From positions 25,701 through 89,700 of the forward strand of contig NZ_BJXA01000033.1 of NCBI RefSeq assembly GCF_007990755.1: a DNA stretch of 64,000 bases. The letters are read 5' to 3'. Of this stretch, positions 56,240-64,000 are shown in pieces. The position numbers were made by a program, and so were the translations under genes. Under the pieces are notes generated by a model that worked only from the letters and a program-made list of their open reading frames with translations, was not told the origin of the DNA and made no database searches. Every line of letters starts with the position of its first letter. The stretch's first letter is position 1. The stretch is from Nocardia ninae NBRC 108245 (GTDB taxonomy: Bacteria > Actinomycetota > Actinomycetes > Mycobacteriales > Mycobacteriaceae).

Positions 56240-56907
56240 CAGTCGAGCACGATCGCGGTGAGGATGAACCCGTCGGTGATCAGCCAGCGGCCGTCGAACG
56301 AAAGCAGCGGCACCCCACCGTCGTTCGTCTGCCCTGGCACCAGCAGTTTGCTGTGGAAGGTGCCCCGACCGGAAGCGCCTGAGCTCTCCTGGATCTCGAA
56401 GGTGATGTGCGCTTCCTCGAAGCCGAGCCAGCGTGTGGTCAGCGGCCACCATGTCTTGAAGGTCGCTTCCTTCGCGCAGAACAGCAGCCGGTCCAGGTGC
56501 AGCGCGGAGCCGGTGGACCGCAGCCACTCCCGCTCCGGCGGCAGACTCACCGAATCCAGCACGCCCTCGGGCAGCGCCGCATGCGGCTCGGCATCGATCC
56601 CGATGGACCGGAAACGCATCTTGTGCGCCAACGCGGCGGCCCGATACCCGTCGCAATGGGTAAGACTGCCGACGACGCCGCGCGGCCACACCGGCGCGCC
56701 CCGCTCCCCCTTACCGATCGCCACCTGCGGCTCACCGAGCTCCGCCAGCGCCAACCGCGCGCAATACCTGGCCCCGATGAAGTCCCGCCGCCGCTTCTCC
56801 ACCGCCTTCGCGATGAGATGCTCCTCGGCCGGATGCGCCTTCAGGTCCTCCGGATACTCCAGCAGCTCAGCCGCCGCCACACCGGCGGGCAAAATGTTCT
56901 CGATCAT
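56239..56907 (-). CDS. pptT: 4'-phosphopantetheinyl transferase
   Basis: 222 residues, Sfp-type. Mg site IGIDAEPH (about residues 113-120) and LLFCAKEATFKTW (WxxKEAxxK-like). Transfers phosphopantetheine from CoA to carrier proteins of mycolate/siderophore/polyketide synthesis. ATG 56907 or GTG 56910; TAGGCT upstream suggests a leaderless start. Overlaps truB by one base. Confidence 0.93.
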   Translation of the reverse strand: MIENILPAGVAAAELLEYPEDLKAHPAEEHLIAKAVEKRRRDFIGARYCARLALAELGEPQVAIGKGERGAPVWPRGVVGSLTHCDGYRAAALAHKMRFRSIGIDAEPHAALPEGVLDSVSLPPEREWLRSTGSALHLDRLLFCAKEATFKTWWPLTTRWLGFEEAHITFEIQESSGASGRGTFHSKLLVPGQTNDGGVPLLSFDGRWLITDGFILTAIVLD

Positions 56908-57003
56908 CACGGTCGAGCCTAGACGAGGCGCAGCACGCTCCCACAGCGCCGCCCCGCGACCCACCGATGGTCGCAGCCGCCCTGCGGCGACGTTGCCGGA
57001 CCG

Positions 57004-57300
57004 GCGCTGCTCGGCCAACGAGCCAGTTAGCTTTCCGCACAGCCGAGGATCGCGGAAGTCCACCCCGCCCTCGACCACCCGGACAGCGGCAAACCTCAGC
57101 AGACCAGGCACTACTCGGCCAACGAACAGGTCAGCCTGCGGCGTCAGCCGGGGTCACGAAAGTCCAGCCCGCCCTCAACCACCCGGACAGCGGCAAACCT
57201 CAGTGGACCAAGCGCTGCTCGGTTAGCGAGCCGGTCAGCCTTCCGTGGCCGGGATCGCGGGAGTCCGGTCGGCTCCCGACTGCCGGGGCAGCGCCGCTCC
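57004..57300. repeat. 104-bp tandem repeat, about 2.8 copies
   Basis: Units begin at 57004 (GCGCTGCTCGGCCAACGAGC), 57108 (GCACTACTCGGCCAACGAAC) and 57212 (GCGCTGCTCGGTTAGCGAGC), exactly 104 bp apart. Copies 1 and 2 share CACCCGGACAGCGGCAAACC; copy 3 diverges after about 60 bp. Period is not a multiple of 3 and no gene fits. It occupies part of the 578-bp gap upstream of pptT; the remainder holds nothing clear. Confidence 0.75.
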
Positions 57301-57485
57301 GGTGCAGATGCCGAGCCCGTCAGGAATCACTCGCGACTCGGCACGCTGCGCTGACTACTGCTGGCCGGCCGCCTCTGCAAGCGAACTGGCCACTCGCTCA
57401 GTGGACACCGCAGTCGAGGTCGTGCAGCGAACTCGGCTATCGACAGTCCGCCCTCCGGCGCACGCAACCTGGCGAGCGCCGGCGC

Positions 57486-58445
57486 TCAAACACCGCGGCG
57501 GCGTTGCGCTTTGGCGCGCATTTCCGCTGCGGCGGCTTCCATTTCAGGGGTGACCTTGAAATGTCCGCCCCAGTCGTTCAGCGAGCCCGGCGGGTACTCC
57601 GGGGCCGGGAGGATTTGGCGGAGTAGCCGTTCGGGGAGGCCGCGGCGTTGCCATTCGCGGGGGTAGCCGAGGGACACCTCTTCGAAGCGGACGCCGTCGT
57701 AGTGCGAGGTGCGCGGGATGTGCAGGTGGCCGTAGACCGAGCAGACCACGTTGTAGCGGGTGTGCCAGTCGGCGGTCAGTTCGGTGCCGCACCAGAGCGC
57801 GAACTCGGGATAGAACAGCACGTCGGTGGGCTGACGGACCATCGGGAAGTGGTTGATCATGACCAGCGGCGTGCCCTCGGGCAGCGCGTCCAGCTTGCGT
57901 TTGGTGAACTGCACGCGGGCGTGACACCACGCGTCACGCGTCAGATAGGGATCCGGGGAGAGCAGATATTCGTCGGTGGCCACCACGTTGCGGTCCCGCG
58001 CGATGGCGAGCCCTTCGGCCTTGGTGGTGGCGCCTTCCGGCAGGAACGAGTAGTCGTACAGCAGGAACAGCGGCGCCAGCGTCACCGGCCCGCCGTACTG
58101 CTCCGCGCCCGCACCCTCCCACACCGGGAACGGGTCCTCCGGGGTCAGCACGTCGAGGTCGCGGCAGATCGACACGAGGTAGTCGTAGCGGGCGACGCCG
58201 GTCATCTGGACCGGATCCTTCGCCGTCGTCCACAGCTCGTGGTTGCCGGGCACCCAGATCACCTTGGCGAACCGGCCGCGCAGCAACTCCAGCGCCCACC
58301 GGACGTCGTCGGTCTTCTCCCCCACGTCCCCGGCCACGATCAGCCAGTCCTCCGGCGAGTCGGCGTGGATCTGCTCGACTACCGGCCGATTCCCCTGGTG
58401 TCCGACATGAATGTCGCTCACCGCCATCAACTTGGGTATCACCAC
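57486..58445 (-). CDS. Calcineurin-type metallophosphoesterase
   Basis: 319 residues. Metal motifs in order: MAVSDIHVGH, IVAGDVGE, VPGNHELW, MINHFPM and VYGHLH. Phosphatase or phosphodiesterase; substrate unknown. Start GTG 58445 (then GTG 58442) follows AAGGTAGGT; ATG 58427 is an alternative. It lies 63 bp after the MATE gene on the same strand. Confidence 0.9.
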   Translation of the reverse strand: MVIPKLMAVSDIHVGHQGNRPVVEQIHADSPEDWLIVAGDVGEKTDDVRWALELLRGRFAKVIWVPGNHELWTTAKDPVQMTGVARYDYLVSICRDLDVLTPEDPFPVWEGAGAEQYGGPVTLAPLFLLYDYSFLPEGATTKAEGLAIARDRNVVATDEYLLSPDPYLTRDAWCHARVQFTKRKLDALPEGTPLVMINHFPMVRQPTDVLFYPEFALWCGTELTADWHTRYNVVCSVYGHLHIPRTSHYDGVRFEEVSLGYPREWQRRGLPERLLRQILPAPEYPPGSLNDWGGHFKVTPEMEAAAAEMRAKAQRRRGV

Positions 58446-58508
58446 ACCTACCTTGGCACACTCCCACCGCCCCGCGCCCGTCACCCCGGTGTCGGGGCGG
58501 CAGCCCGA

Positions 58509-59999
58509 CTAAACCTGTTGCCGCGGAATTTCAGCGCCGATCTGCGCCCACCTACCGGACCAGGCCCGCCAGGAGACCGCGACCAACCGCAGCATCATGA
58601 AGGCGACCAGCCCGGACCAGATTCCGGCGATGCCCCAGTCGAAGACCAGGGAGAGCCAGATAGCAGGGAGGAATCCGAAGATGGCGGCGGCGAGGGTACT
58701 GGTGCGCAGGTAGGCGGCGTCGCCCGCGCCGAGTAAGACGCCGTCCAGGGCGAAGACGATGCCCGCCACCGGGATGATGCAGACGAAGAACCACCAGGCG
58801 ACATGGGTGCGGTTCAGCACGTCGGGGTCGTCGGTGAACAGTTTCGGGATGAGCGCGGCGCCCGCGGCGAAGCAGGCGGCCAGCGCGAGGGCGAAAATCT
58901 CGGACCACCGGGTTACCCGGGCGGCCAGCCCGCGAGCACCACGCGCGTCACCCGCACCGAGGGCCGCGCCGACGAGAGTTTGGGCGGCGATGGCGAGCGA
59001 ATCCAGGGTCAGGGCAAGGAAATTCCACAGCTGTAGGACCAACTGGTGCGCGGCAACAGAGGCCGCGCCGAAGCGGGCCGCAACGGCGGCAGCCGAGACG
59101 AAGCACGCTTGGAAGGCGAGACTGCGAGCGATCAGATCACGGCCGAGCACCAGCTGCGCACGCATCACCGACCAGTGCGGAACAAGCGAAACACGTTCCC
59201 GAACAAGGGCATGCAGAAACAACCCGGCCATCACCAGCTGACCCGCAACGTTCGCGACGGCGGACCCGGGCAACTCCCACCGCGGCGCCCCGAACCATCC
59301 GTGCACCAGCACCGGACACAACACGGCCGAAACACCCAGCCCGGCAAGAACATAGACGAGCGGCCGCCGAGTCTCCTGCACCCCGCGCAACCACCCGTTC
59401 CCCGCCATCGAGATCAAAATCAGCGGCACCCCGAACAGCGCGACGCGCAACCACACCAACGCCTCGTCCGCGATGTCCCCACCACCGGAGATCGCATTGA
59501 TCAGCGGCACCGCGAAAACCTGTACCAGGAGCAGAATCAGCGCACCGACCACGATCGCCAACCACGTCGCCTGCACCCCCTCGGCCACCGCGCCCCGCTC
59601 ATCCCCCGCCCCGTGCCGACGTGCCGCCCGCGCGGTCGTCCCGTACGACAGGAACGTCAACTGCGAACTCACCTGCGCCAGAATCAATCCCCCGACCGCG
59701 AGCCCGGCCAACGCCAACGCCCCGAGCCGCCCCACCACAGCAAGGTCGAACAGCAGATACAGCGGCTCGGCCACCAACACCCCCAGCGTCGGCAGCGCAA
59801 GCCCGAGAATACGTCGCGGCCCCACCCCGGCCGCCGAATCCGACGCCGTGGCAACAAGAGCAGCTTCCCCGGCTCCCCCGGAGACGTCCGACAGCGCAGC
59901 GCCCCCAGCTCCCCCAGGCACGCCTGAAGCCGTGCCAACGAGCGCAGGATCTTCGGTTCCGCCGGAGACCTCCGCCCCGCCCGAGCTCATCGAACCCAC
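58509..59999 (-). CDS. MATE-family efflux transporter (DinF-like)
   Basis: About 496 residues. Twelve helices start at ILGLALPTLGVLVAEPLYLLF; two homologous halves. The first 60 residues are a Gly/Ala/Ser-rich cytoplasmic tail. Cation-coupled export of toxic compounds; substrate unknown. Start is uncertain: GTG 59999 has GGGGAGG 4 nt upstream; ATG 59990 is next. Same strand as the DHH gene, 78 bp downstream of it. Confidence 0.9.
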   Translation of the reverse strand: MGSMSSGGAEVSGGTEDPALVGTASGVPGGAGGAALSDVSGGAGEAALVATASDSAAGVGPRRILGLALPTLGVLVAEPLYLLFDLAVVGRLGALALAGLAVGGLILAQVSSQLTFLSYGTTARAARRHGAGDERGAVAEGVQATWLAIVVGALILLLVQVFAVPLINAISGGGDIADEALVWLRVALFGVPLILISMAGNGWLRGVQETRRPLVYVLAGLGVSAVLCPVLVHGWFGAPRWELPGSAVANVAGQLVMAGLFLHALVRERVSLVPHWSVMRAQLVLGRDLIARSLAFQACFVSAAAVAARFGAASVAAHQLVLQLWNFLALTLDSLAIAAQTLVGAALGAGDARGARGLAARVTRWSEIFALALAACFAAGAALIPKLFTDDPDVLNRTHVAWWFFVCIIPVAGIVFALDGVLLGAGDAAYLRTSTLAAAIFGFLPAIWLSLVFDWGIAGIWSGLVAFMMLRLVAVSWRAWSGRWAQIGAEIPRQQV

Positions 60000-60077
60000 G
60001 AAACCTCCCCGTCGCCGCCTACGATCCTGCCAACGCGAGACTCTGCCACGAGCCACCGACAAACAGCCGCGGCAGCC

Positions 60078-61079
60078 TCACCCGAGGGCAGCCAGCAATC
60101 CGGCAACCAGATCGTCCGGATTCCCATAAGCCGTGTACCCAGCGGCAAATCGATGGCCACCCCCACCGAGCGCGGTCGCTATCTCCGCAACATCCACCCC
60201 GTCGTCCGCCCCCGGCCGACTGTCCCTGGCCCGCAAGGACACCGTCCACCGATCGGCGACGCTACTGGATTGCTTGAACACCGCGGCGATCCCCGCTTCC
60301 GAAGTGGTGCGGACGATGTCGATGACACTCTCCGCCTCTTCGGAACTCACCCCGGCAATATCCTCACGCCGCACGACCGCATAGACCAGCCCGATACCGC
60401 CGTGCACCCCCGGCTCGAGCTGCGCGGTACTCAGCACCCGGGACAGCATGGTCAACCACCCGAACGGATGCGTGTCCAGCAACGCCCTGGCGATCTCGGC
60501 ACTATCGATACCGGTGGCGAGCAGCCGCTCCGCCAACTCGTGCGTACCGGGTCGAACCCAGCGAAACGAGCCGGTGTCGGTGACCAGCCCGGCGTAAAGG
60601 CAGTGCGCCACTTCGGCATCGATCGGCACACCCCACACATCGAGCAGCCGCACGATCAAACTGGTCGTCGATTCCGCACCGGCGTCGATCACATTGATCG
60701 ACCCGAACCGGGTGTTGGACCGATGATGGTCGAGCACCAAAGTGTTTGCAGCCCCGGTCATCCGGTCGGCCAGCGCACCGAGCCGCCCGGCACTGCCGCA
60801 GTCGACCGCGACCAGCAGATCGACCTCGGCGGGCACGTCGCCGGGCGCCACCAGATGGTGCACACCCGGCAGTGACCGCATCGACTCCGGCAGCTCGGCG
60901 GGTTCGGCGAACGACACCCACACCGGGATCCCGCGCCGATGCAGGACCAGCGCCAGCGCGAGACCACTACCGACGGTGTCGGCGTCCGGTTGCACATGGC
61001 AGAGGATGGTGACCGAGCGGGCGGCGTTCAACGCCTCGACGGCAGATTCGAGGTCGACCGCGTCCCGCATCGTCGTCAT
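60078..61079 (-). CDS. DHH-family phosphoesterase (NrnA/CnpB-like)
   Basis: 333 residues. Motif I CHVQPDADTVGSGL, DHH in VLDHHRSNTRFGS (about residue 118), and DHHA1 signature GGGGHRFAAGY at the end. Hydrolyses nanoRNA and/or cyclic dinucleotide products (pApA). ATG 61079 lies 13 bp after the rbfA stop, so co-transcribed. Confidence 0.93.
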   Translation of the reverse strand: MTTMRDAVDLESAVEALNAARSVTILCHVQPDADTVGSGLALALVLHRRGIPVWVSFAEPAELPESMRSLPGVHHLVAPGDVPAEVDLLVAVDCGSAGRLGALADRMTGAANTLVLDHHRSNTRFGSINVIDAGAESTTSLIVRLLDVWGVPIDAEVAHCLYAGLVTDTGSFRWVRPGTHELAERLLATGIDSAEIARALLDTHPFGWLTMLSRVLSTAQLEPGVHGGIGLVYAVVRREDIAGVSSEEAESVIDIVRTTSEAGIAAVFKQSSSVADRWTVSLRARDSRPGADDGVDVAEIATALGGGGHRFAAGYTAYGNPDDLVAGLLAALG

Positions 61080-61092
61080 CGTCTACCGCATG

Positions 61093-61536
61093 TCACTCTG
61101 CGTCGTCGCGTTCGACCTTGTACGGGTCGGCGTCGCCGGCGTGCCTGGCGTTGGCCGCCACTTTCGCCACCTCTTCGTCCGCGGCCTTGGCCCTGGCCAG
61201 CAGTTCTTCCATGTCCTTCGCGACCTCGGGCACTTTGTCGAGCACGAACGCCAGGGTCGGCGTGAACTTCACGCCGGTGCCCGCGCCCACCTTCGAGCGC
61301 AGCACCCCCTTGGCTTTTTCCAGGCCCGCCGCGGCGCCCTGGTAGTCCGGTTCGGTGTCCAAGGTTTCGCCGAGGACCGTGTAGTACACCGTCGCCTCAC
61401 GCAGATCGCCGGTGACCTTGGCATCGGTGATGGTCACGAAACCCAGCCGCGGATCCTTGATCTCATATTCGATCGCGGTCGCCACGATCGAGGAAATCCG
61501 CTTGGCGAGTCGGCGTGCCCTGGCTTGATCCACCAT
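61093..61536 (-). CDS. rbfA: Ribosome-binding factor A
   Basis: 147 residues. KH-like fold: [32 protein letters not shown] and the VYYTVLG strand; acidic actinobacterial tail. Acts in 16S rRNA 5'-end maturation. ATG 61536; 54 bp after the DUF503 gene. Confidence 0.96.
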   Translation of the reverse strand: MVDQARARRLAKRISSIVATAIEYEIKDPRLGFVTITDAKVTGDLREATVYYTVLGETLDTEPDYQGAAAGLEKAKGVLRSKVGAGTGVKFTPTLAFVLDKVPEVAKDMEELLARAKAADEEVAKVAANARHAGDADPYKVERDDAE

Positions 61537-61590
61537 GGCTGAACCTTCCTCACTCTGTCTATTGTCGGTGGAACCAACGGTCCACCGTTA

Positions 61591-61881
61591 TCAGTCTTCG
61601 GGCCCGAAGATCCTGCGGCGTACTGCCAGCAACTGTAACTCCGGACGTGCCGCGACATGCCGCTCACAGCGGTCGAGTACCTCGGTCAGGTGATCCATAC
61701 CGGAACTGACCAGGGCAACCCCCAGCAATGAACGGCGATAGCGGTCTTGCTCACCGCCCTCGGCGGCACTCACGCCGAAACGTTGCAACTCGGCCAGGAT
61801 CGGCCTGATCACGGAACGCTTCTCTTTCAGTGAATGCACGTCGCCGAGCAGAAGATCGAACTCGAGTGCCCCCAGGAACAC
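61591..61881 (-). CDS. DUF503 protein
   Basis: 96 residues. Begins MFLGALEFDLLLGDVHSLKEK; SLLGVALVSSGMDHLTEVLDR. YlxP-like DUF503, usually in the infB-rbfA operon; possibly ribosome assembly. GTG 61881 has GAGG 7 nt upstream. Confidence 0.93.
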   Translation of the reverse strand: MFLGALEFDLLLGDVHSLKEKRSVIRPILAELQRFGVSAAEGGEQDRYRRSLLGVALVSSGMDHLTEVLDRCERHVAARPELQLLAVRRRIFGPED

Positions 61882-61929
61882 CTACACACCTCTTTGTGTC
61901 GAAAGGCACGAGCTCCGAGAAACTCGCCG

Positions 61930-61968
61930 CGCACGTCACGCCGAGCGGGTAGCCCGGCGTGACGTGCG
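61930..61968 (-). terminator. Hairpin between infB and the DUF503 gene
   Basis: Perfect 14-bp stem CGCACGTCACGCCG (61930-61943) with CGGCGTGACGTGCG (61955-61968), 11-nt loop, 9 bp after the infB stop. No U-run, so likely attenuation or mRNA end protection rather than full termination. Confidence 0.6.
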
Positions 61969-61977
61969 GTCGAGAAC

Positions 61978-64000
61978 TCAGTCGCGCGGCTTCTCGCGCA
62001 GCTCGTAGGCCTGGATGATGTCGCCTTCCTTGATGTCGTTGTAGGTCAGCGTCAAACCGCATTCGAAGCCCTCACGGACCTCGGTGACGTCGTCCTTTTC
62101 CCGCTTCAAGGAAGAGATCGTGACCGTTTCGGCGATCACCACGTTGTCCCGGAGCAAGCGCGCCTTGGCGTTGCGCTTGACCGATCCCTCGAGCACCATG
62201 CAGCCGGCGATGTTGCCGACCTTCGACGAACGGAAGATCGCGCGGATCTCGGCGCGGCCCAGGTCGACCTCTTCGTAGATCGGCTTGAGCATGCCCTTGA
62301 GGGCCTTCTCGATCTCGTCGATGGCCTGGTAGATCACCGAGTAGTACCGGATGTCCACGCCTTCGCGGTTCGCCAGCTCGGTCGCCTTGCCCTCGGCCCG
62401 GACGTTGAACCCGATGATGATCGCGTTCGACGCCGACGCCAGGTTGACGTTGGTCTCGGTGACACCACCGACACCGCGGTCGATGACCCGCAGGCGAACC
62501 TCGTCGTCGATCTGGATACCGAGCAGCGCCTCTTCGAGGGCCTCGACGGTACCGGAGTTGTCGCCCTTGAGGATCAGGTTGAGCTCCGAAGTCTCCTTCA
62601 GTGCGGCATCCAGATCTTCCAGGCTGATCCGCTTGCGGCTGCGTGCGGCCAGCGCGTTGCGCTTGCGCGCATTGCGGCGGTCGGCGATCTGGCGAGCGAT
62701 CCGGTCCTCGTCGACCACGAGCAGGTTGTCACCGGCGCCCGGCACCGACGTGAAGCCGATGACCTGGACCGGCCGCGACGGCAGCGCCGCGGTGACATCC
62801 TCGCCGTGCTCGTCGACCATCCGACGGACGCGACCGTAGGCGTCGCCCGCCACGATCGAGTCGCCGACGTGCAGCGTGCCGCGCTGGATGAGCACGGTCG
62901 CCACCGGGCCACGGCCGCGGTCGAGGTGCGCCTCGATGGCGACACCCTGCGCGTCCATGTCCGGGTTGGCCCGCAGGTCCAGCGCCGCATCCGCGGTCAG
63001 CAGCACCGCTTCGAGCAGCGCGTCGATGTTGGTGCCCTGCTTGGCGGAGATGTCGACGAACATGGTGTCGCCACCGTATTCCTCGGCAACCAGGTTGTAT
63101 TCGGTCAGCTGCTGCCGGATCTTGTCCGGGTTCGCGCCTTCCTTATCAATCTTGTTGACCGCCACCACGATCGGCACGTCGGCCGCCTGCGCGTGGTTGA
63201 TCGCCTCCACCGTCTGCGGCATGACGCCGTCGTCGGCGGCGACCACCAGGATCGCGATATCGGTGGCCTTCGCACCACGGGCACGCATGGCGGTGAACGC
63301 CTCGTGACCCGGGGTGTCGATGAAGGTGATGAGGCGGTCGTTCTCGCCCAGATGAGTCAGCACCTGGTAGGCGCCGATGTGCTGGGTGATGCCACCGGCC
63401 TCGCCCTCACGGACGTTGGCCTTACGGATCGTGTCGAGCAGTCGAGTCTTACCGTGGTCGACGTGACCCATGACGGTCACCACCGGCGGACGCTGTTCGA
63501 GATCGTCTTCGCCGCCCGCGTCTTCGCCGTAGGTCAGGTCGAACGACTCCAGCAGCTCGCGGTCCTCGTCCTCCGGGCTGACCACGTGCACGACGTAGTT
63601 CATCTCGCTGCCGAGCAGCTCGAGGGTCTCGTCGTTCACCGACTGGGTCGCGGTGACCATTTCGCCGAGGTTGAACAAGGCTTGGACCAAGGCAGCGGGG
63701 TTCGCGTCGATCTTCTCCGCGAAGTCCGAGAGCGAGGCGCCACGGGCGAGCCGGATGATCTCGCCGTTGCCGCGAGGCAGGCGAACGCCGCCGATGGCGG
63801 GCGCTTGCATGCTCTCGTACTCGGCGCGCTTCGCCCGCTTCGACTTACGGCCACGACGCGGCGCGCCACCGGGACGACCGAACGCACCGGCCGCACCGCC
63901 ACGACCACCGGGACCACCCGGACGACCGCCGCCACCGCCACCGGGGCGACCGCGGAAACCACCGGGAGCGCCACCGGCACCGGGCGCACCCGTGCCTGCA
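61978..64000 (-). CDS. infB: Translation initiation factor IF-2, partial (5' end outside window)
   Basis: The C-terminal 674 codons. Glycine-rich N-region ([20 protein letters not shown]), basic [15 protein letters not shown]2-N-like helix, then the GTPase: G1 [26 protein letters not shown]. Domains II-IV follow to the stop. Loads fMet-tRNA. An internal ATG at 63810 is not the start: coding sense continues to the window edge. Confidence 0.97.
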   Translation of the reverse strand, partial: AGTGAPGAGGAPGGFRGRPGGGGGGRPGGPGGRGGAAGAFGRPGGAPRRGRKSKRAKRAEYESMQAPAIGGVRLPRGNGEIIRLARGASLSDFAEKIDANPAALVQALFNLGEMVTATQSVNDETLELLGSEMNYVVHVVSPEDEDRELLESFDLTYGEDAGGEDDLEQRPPVVTVMGHVDHGKTRLLDTIRKANVREGEAGGITQHIGAYQVLTHLGENDRLITFIDTPGHEAFTAMRARGAKATDIAILVVAADDGVMPQTVEAINHAQAADVPIVVAVNKIDKEGANPDKIRQQLTEYNLVAEEYGGDTMFVDISAKQGTNIDALLEAVLLTADAALDLRANPDMDAQGVAIEAHLDRGRGPVATVLIQRGTLHVGDSIVAGDAYGRVRRMVDEHGEDVTAALPSRPVQVIGFTSVPGAGDNLLVVDEDRIARQIADRRNARKRNALAARSRKRISLEDLDAALKETSELNLILKGDNSGTVEALEEALLGIQIDDEVRLRVIDRGVGGVTETNVNLASASNAIIIGFNVRAEGKATELANREGVDIRYYSVIYQAIDEIEKALKGMLKPIYEEVDLGRAEIRAIFRSSKVGNIAGCMVLEGSVKRNAKARLLRDNVVIAETVTISSLKREKDDVTEVREGFECGLTLTYNDIKEGDIIQAYELREKPRD

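Noticed and set aside
61978-63810. IF-2 starting at internal ATG 63810
   Set aside because: Coding sense continues upstream to the window edge with the usual Gly-rich region.

Overview
The window is high-GC DNA from a Mycobacteriales actinobacterium, most likely Nocardia or a close relative. Evidence seen: strong G/C bias at third codon positions, many GTG starts, a DUF4189 secreted protein and an MTB12-like lipoprotein. The conserved gene order ftsK, rnj, dapA, dapB, M16 protease, pnp, rpsO, ribF, DtxR-type regulator, truB, pptT, MATE, DHH phosphatase, rbfA, DUF503, infB matches what I know of the M. tuberculosis Rv2748c-Rv2839c region. Genus is an inference; nothing here fixes the species.

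Layout. 1-6.8 kb: accessory metabolism. A truncated Tat-lipoprotein amidase and a MarR regulator lie divergent from a bicovalent-flavin oxidoreductase, with a clean palindromic operator between them, followed by a large FAD/4Fe-4S oxidoreductase. 6.8-8.1 kb: decayed DNA, with a frameshifted hypothetical gene, palindromes and a WD40-like scrap. 8.2-12.5 kb: acyl-CoA operon (SDR, MaoC hydratase, acyl-CoA dehydrogenase, MDR reductase, TetR). 12.5-27.9 kb: conserved backbone (ftsK, rnj, dapA, dapB) interleaved with secreted proteins, a probable ribbon-helix-helix protein with three operator boxes, an AlkZ/YcaQ-like glycosylase and a three-gene two-component system. 28.1-43.5 kb: accessory block with alpha/beta hydrolases, a PIN/Phd toxin-antitoxin pair, an alcohol dehydrogenase, a membrane acyltransferase, a DesK-type two-component pair, a VOC protein, a pentapeptide-repeat protein, a PaaX-like regulator with neighbours sharing a sequence box, and a D-amino-acid-oxidase-like flavoprotein. 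43.6-64 kb: tRNA-Gly, an ArsR/MFS pair, then the RNA-processing and translation backbone (M16 protease, pnp, rpsO, ribF, truB, pptT, rbfA, infB).

Most notable non-coding structure. A 72-bp tandem repeat array (about 51845-52556) fills the gap between two convergent genes. Each unit carries a GGGACAYG arm and a CAYGTCCC-like arm around a conserved core. Related single elements lie at 22485-22532, 22618-22684 and 53466-53520. In the last, both arms changed together (GGCACATGG with CCATGTGCC), so pairing is kept. I know of no description of this family. An unrelated 104-bp tandem repeat lies upstream of pptT.

Regulation. At least eleven genes have a TANNNT hexamer 6-7 nt before the start codon and no convincing Shine-Dalgarno sequence, which suggests leaderless transcripts. 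Clear candidate operators are seen next to the MarR, TetR, ArsR, PaaX-like and ribbon-helix-helix-like genes. All functions are read from sequence motifs only; no database search was run.
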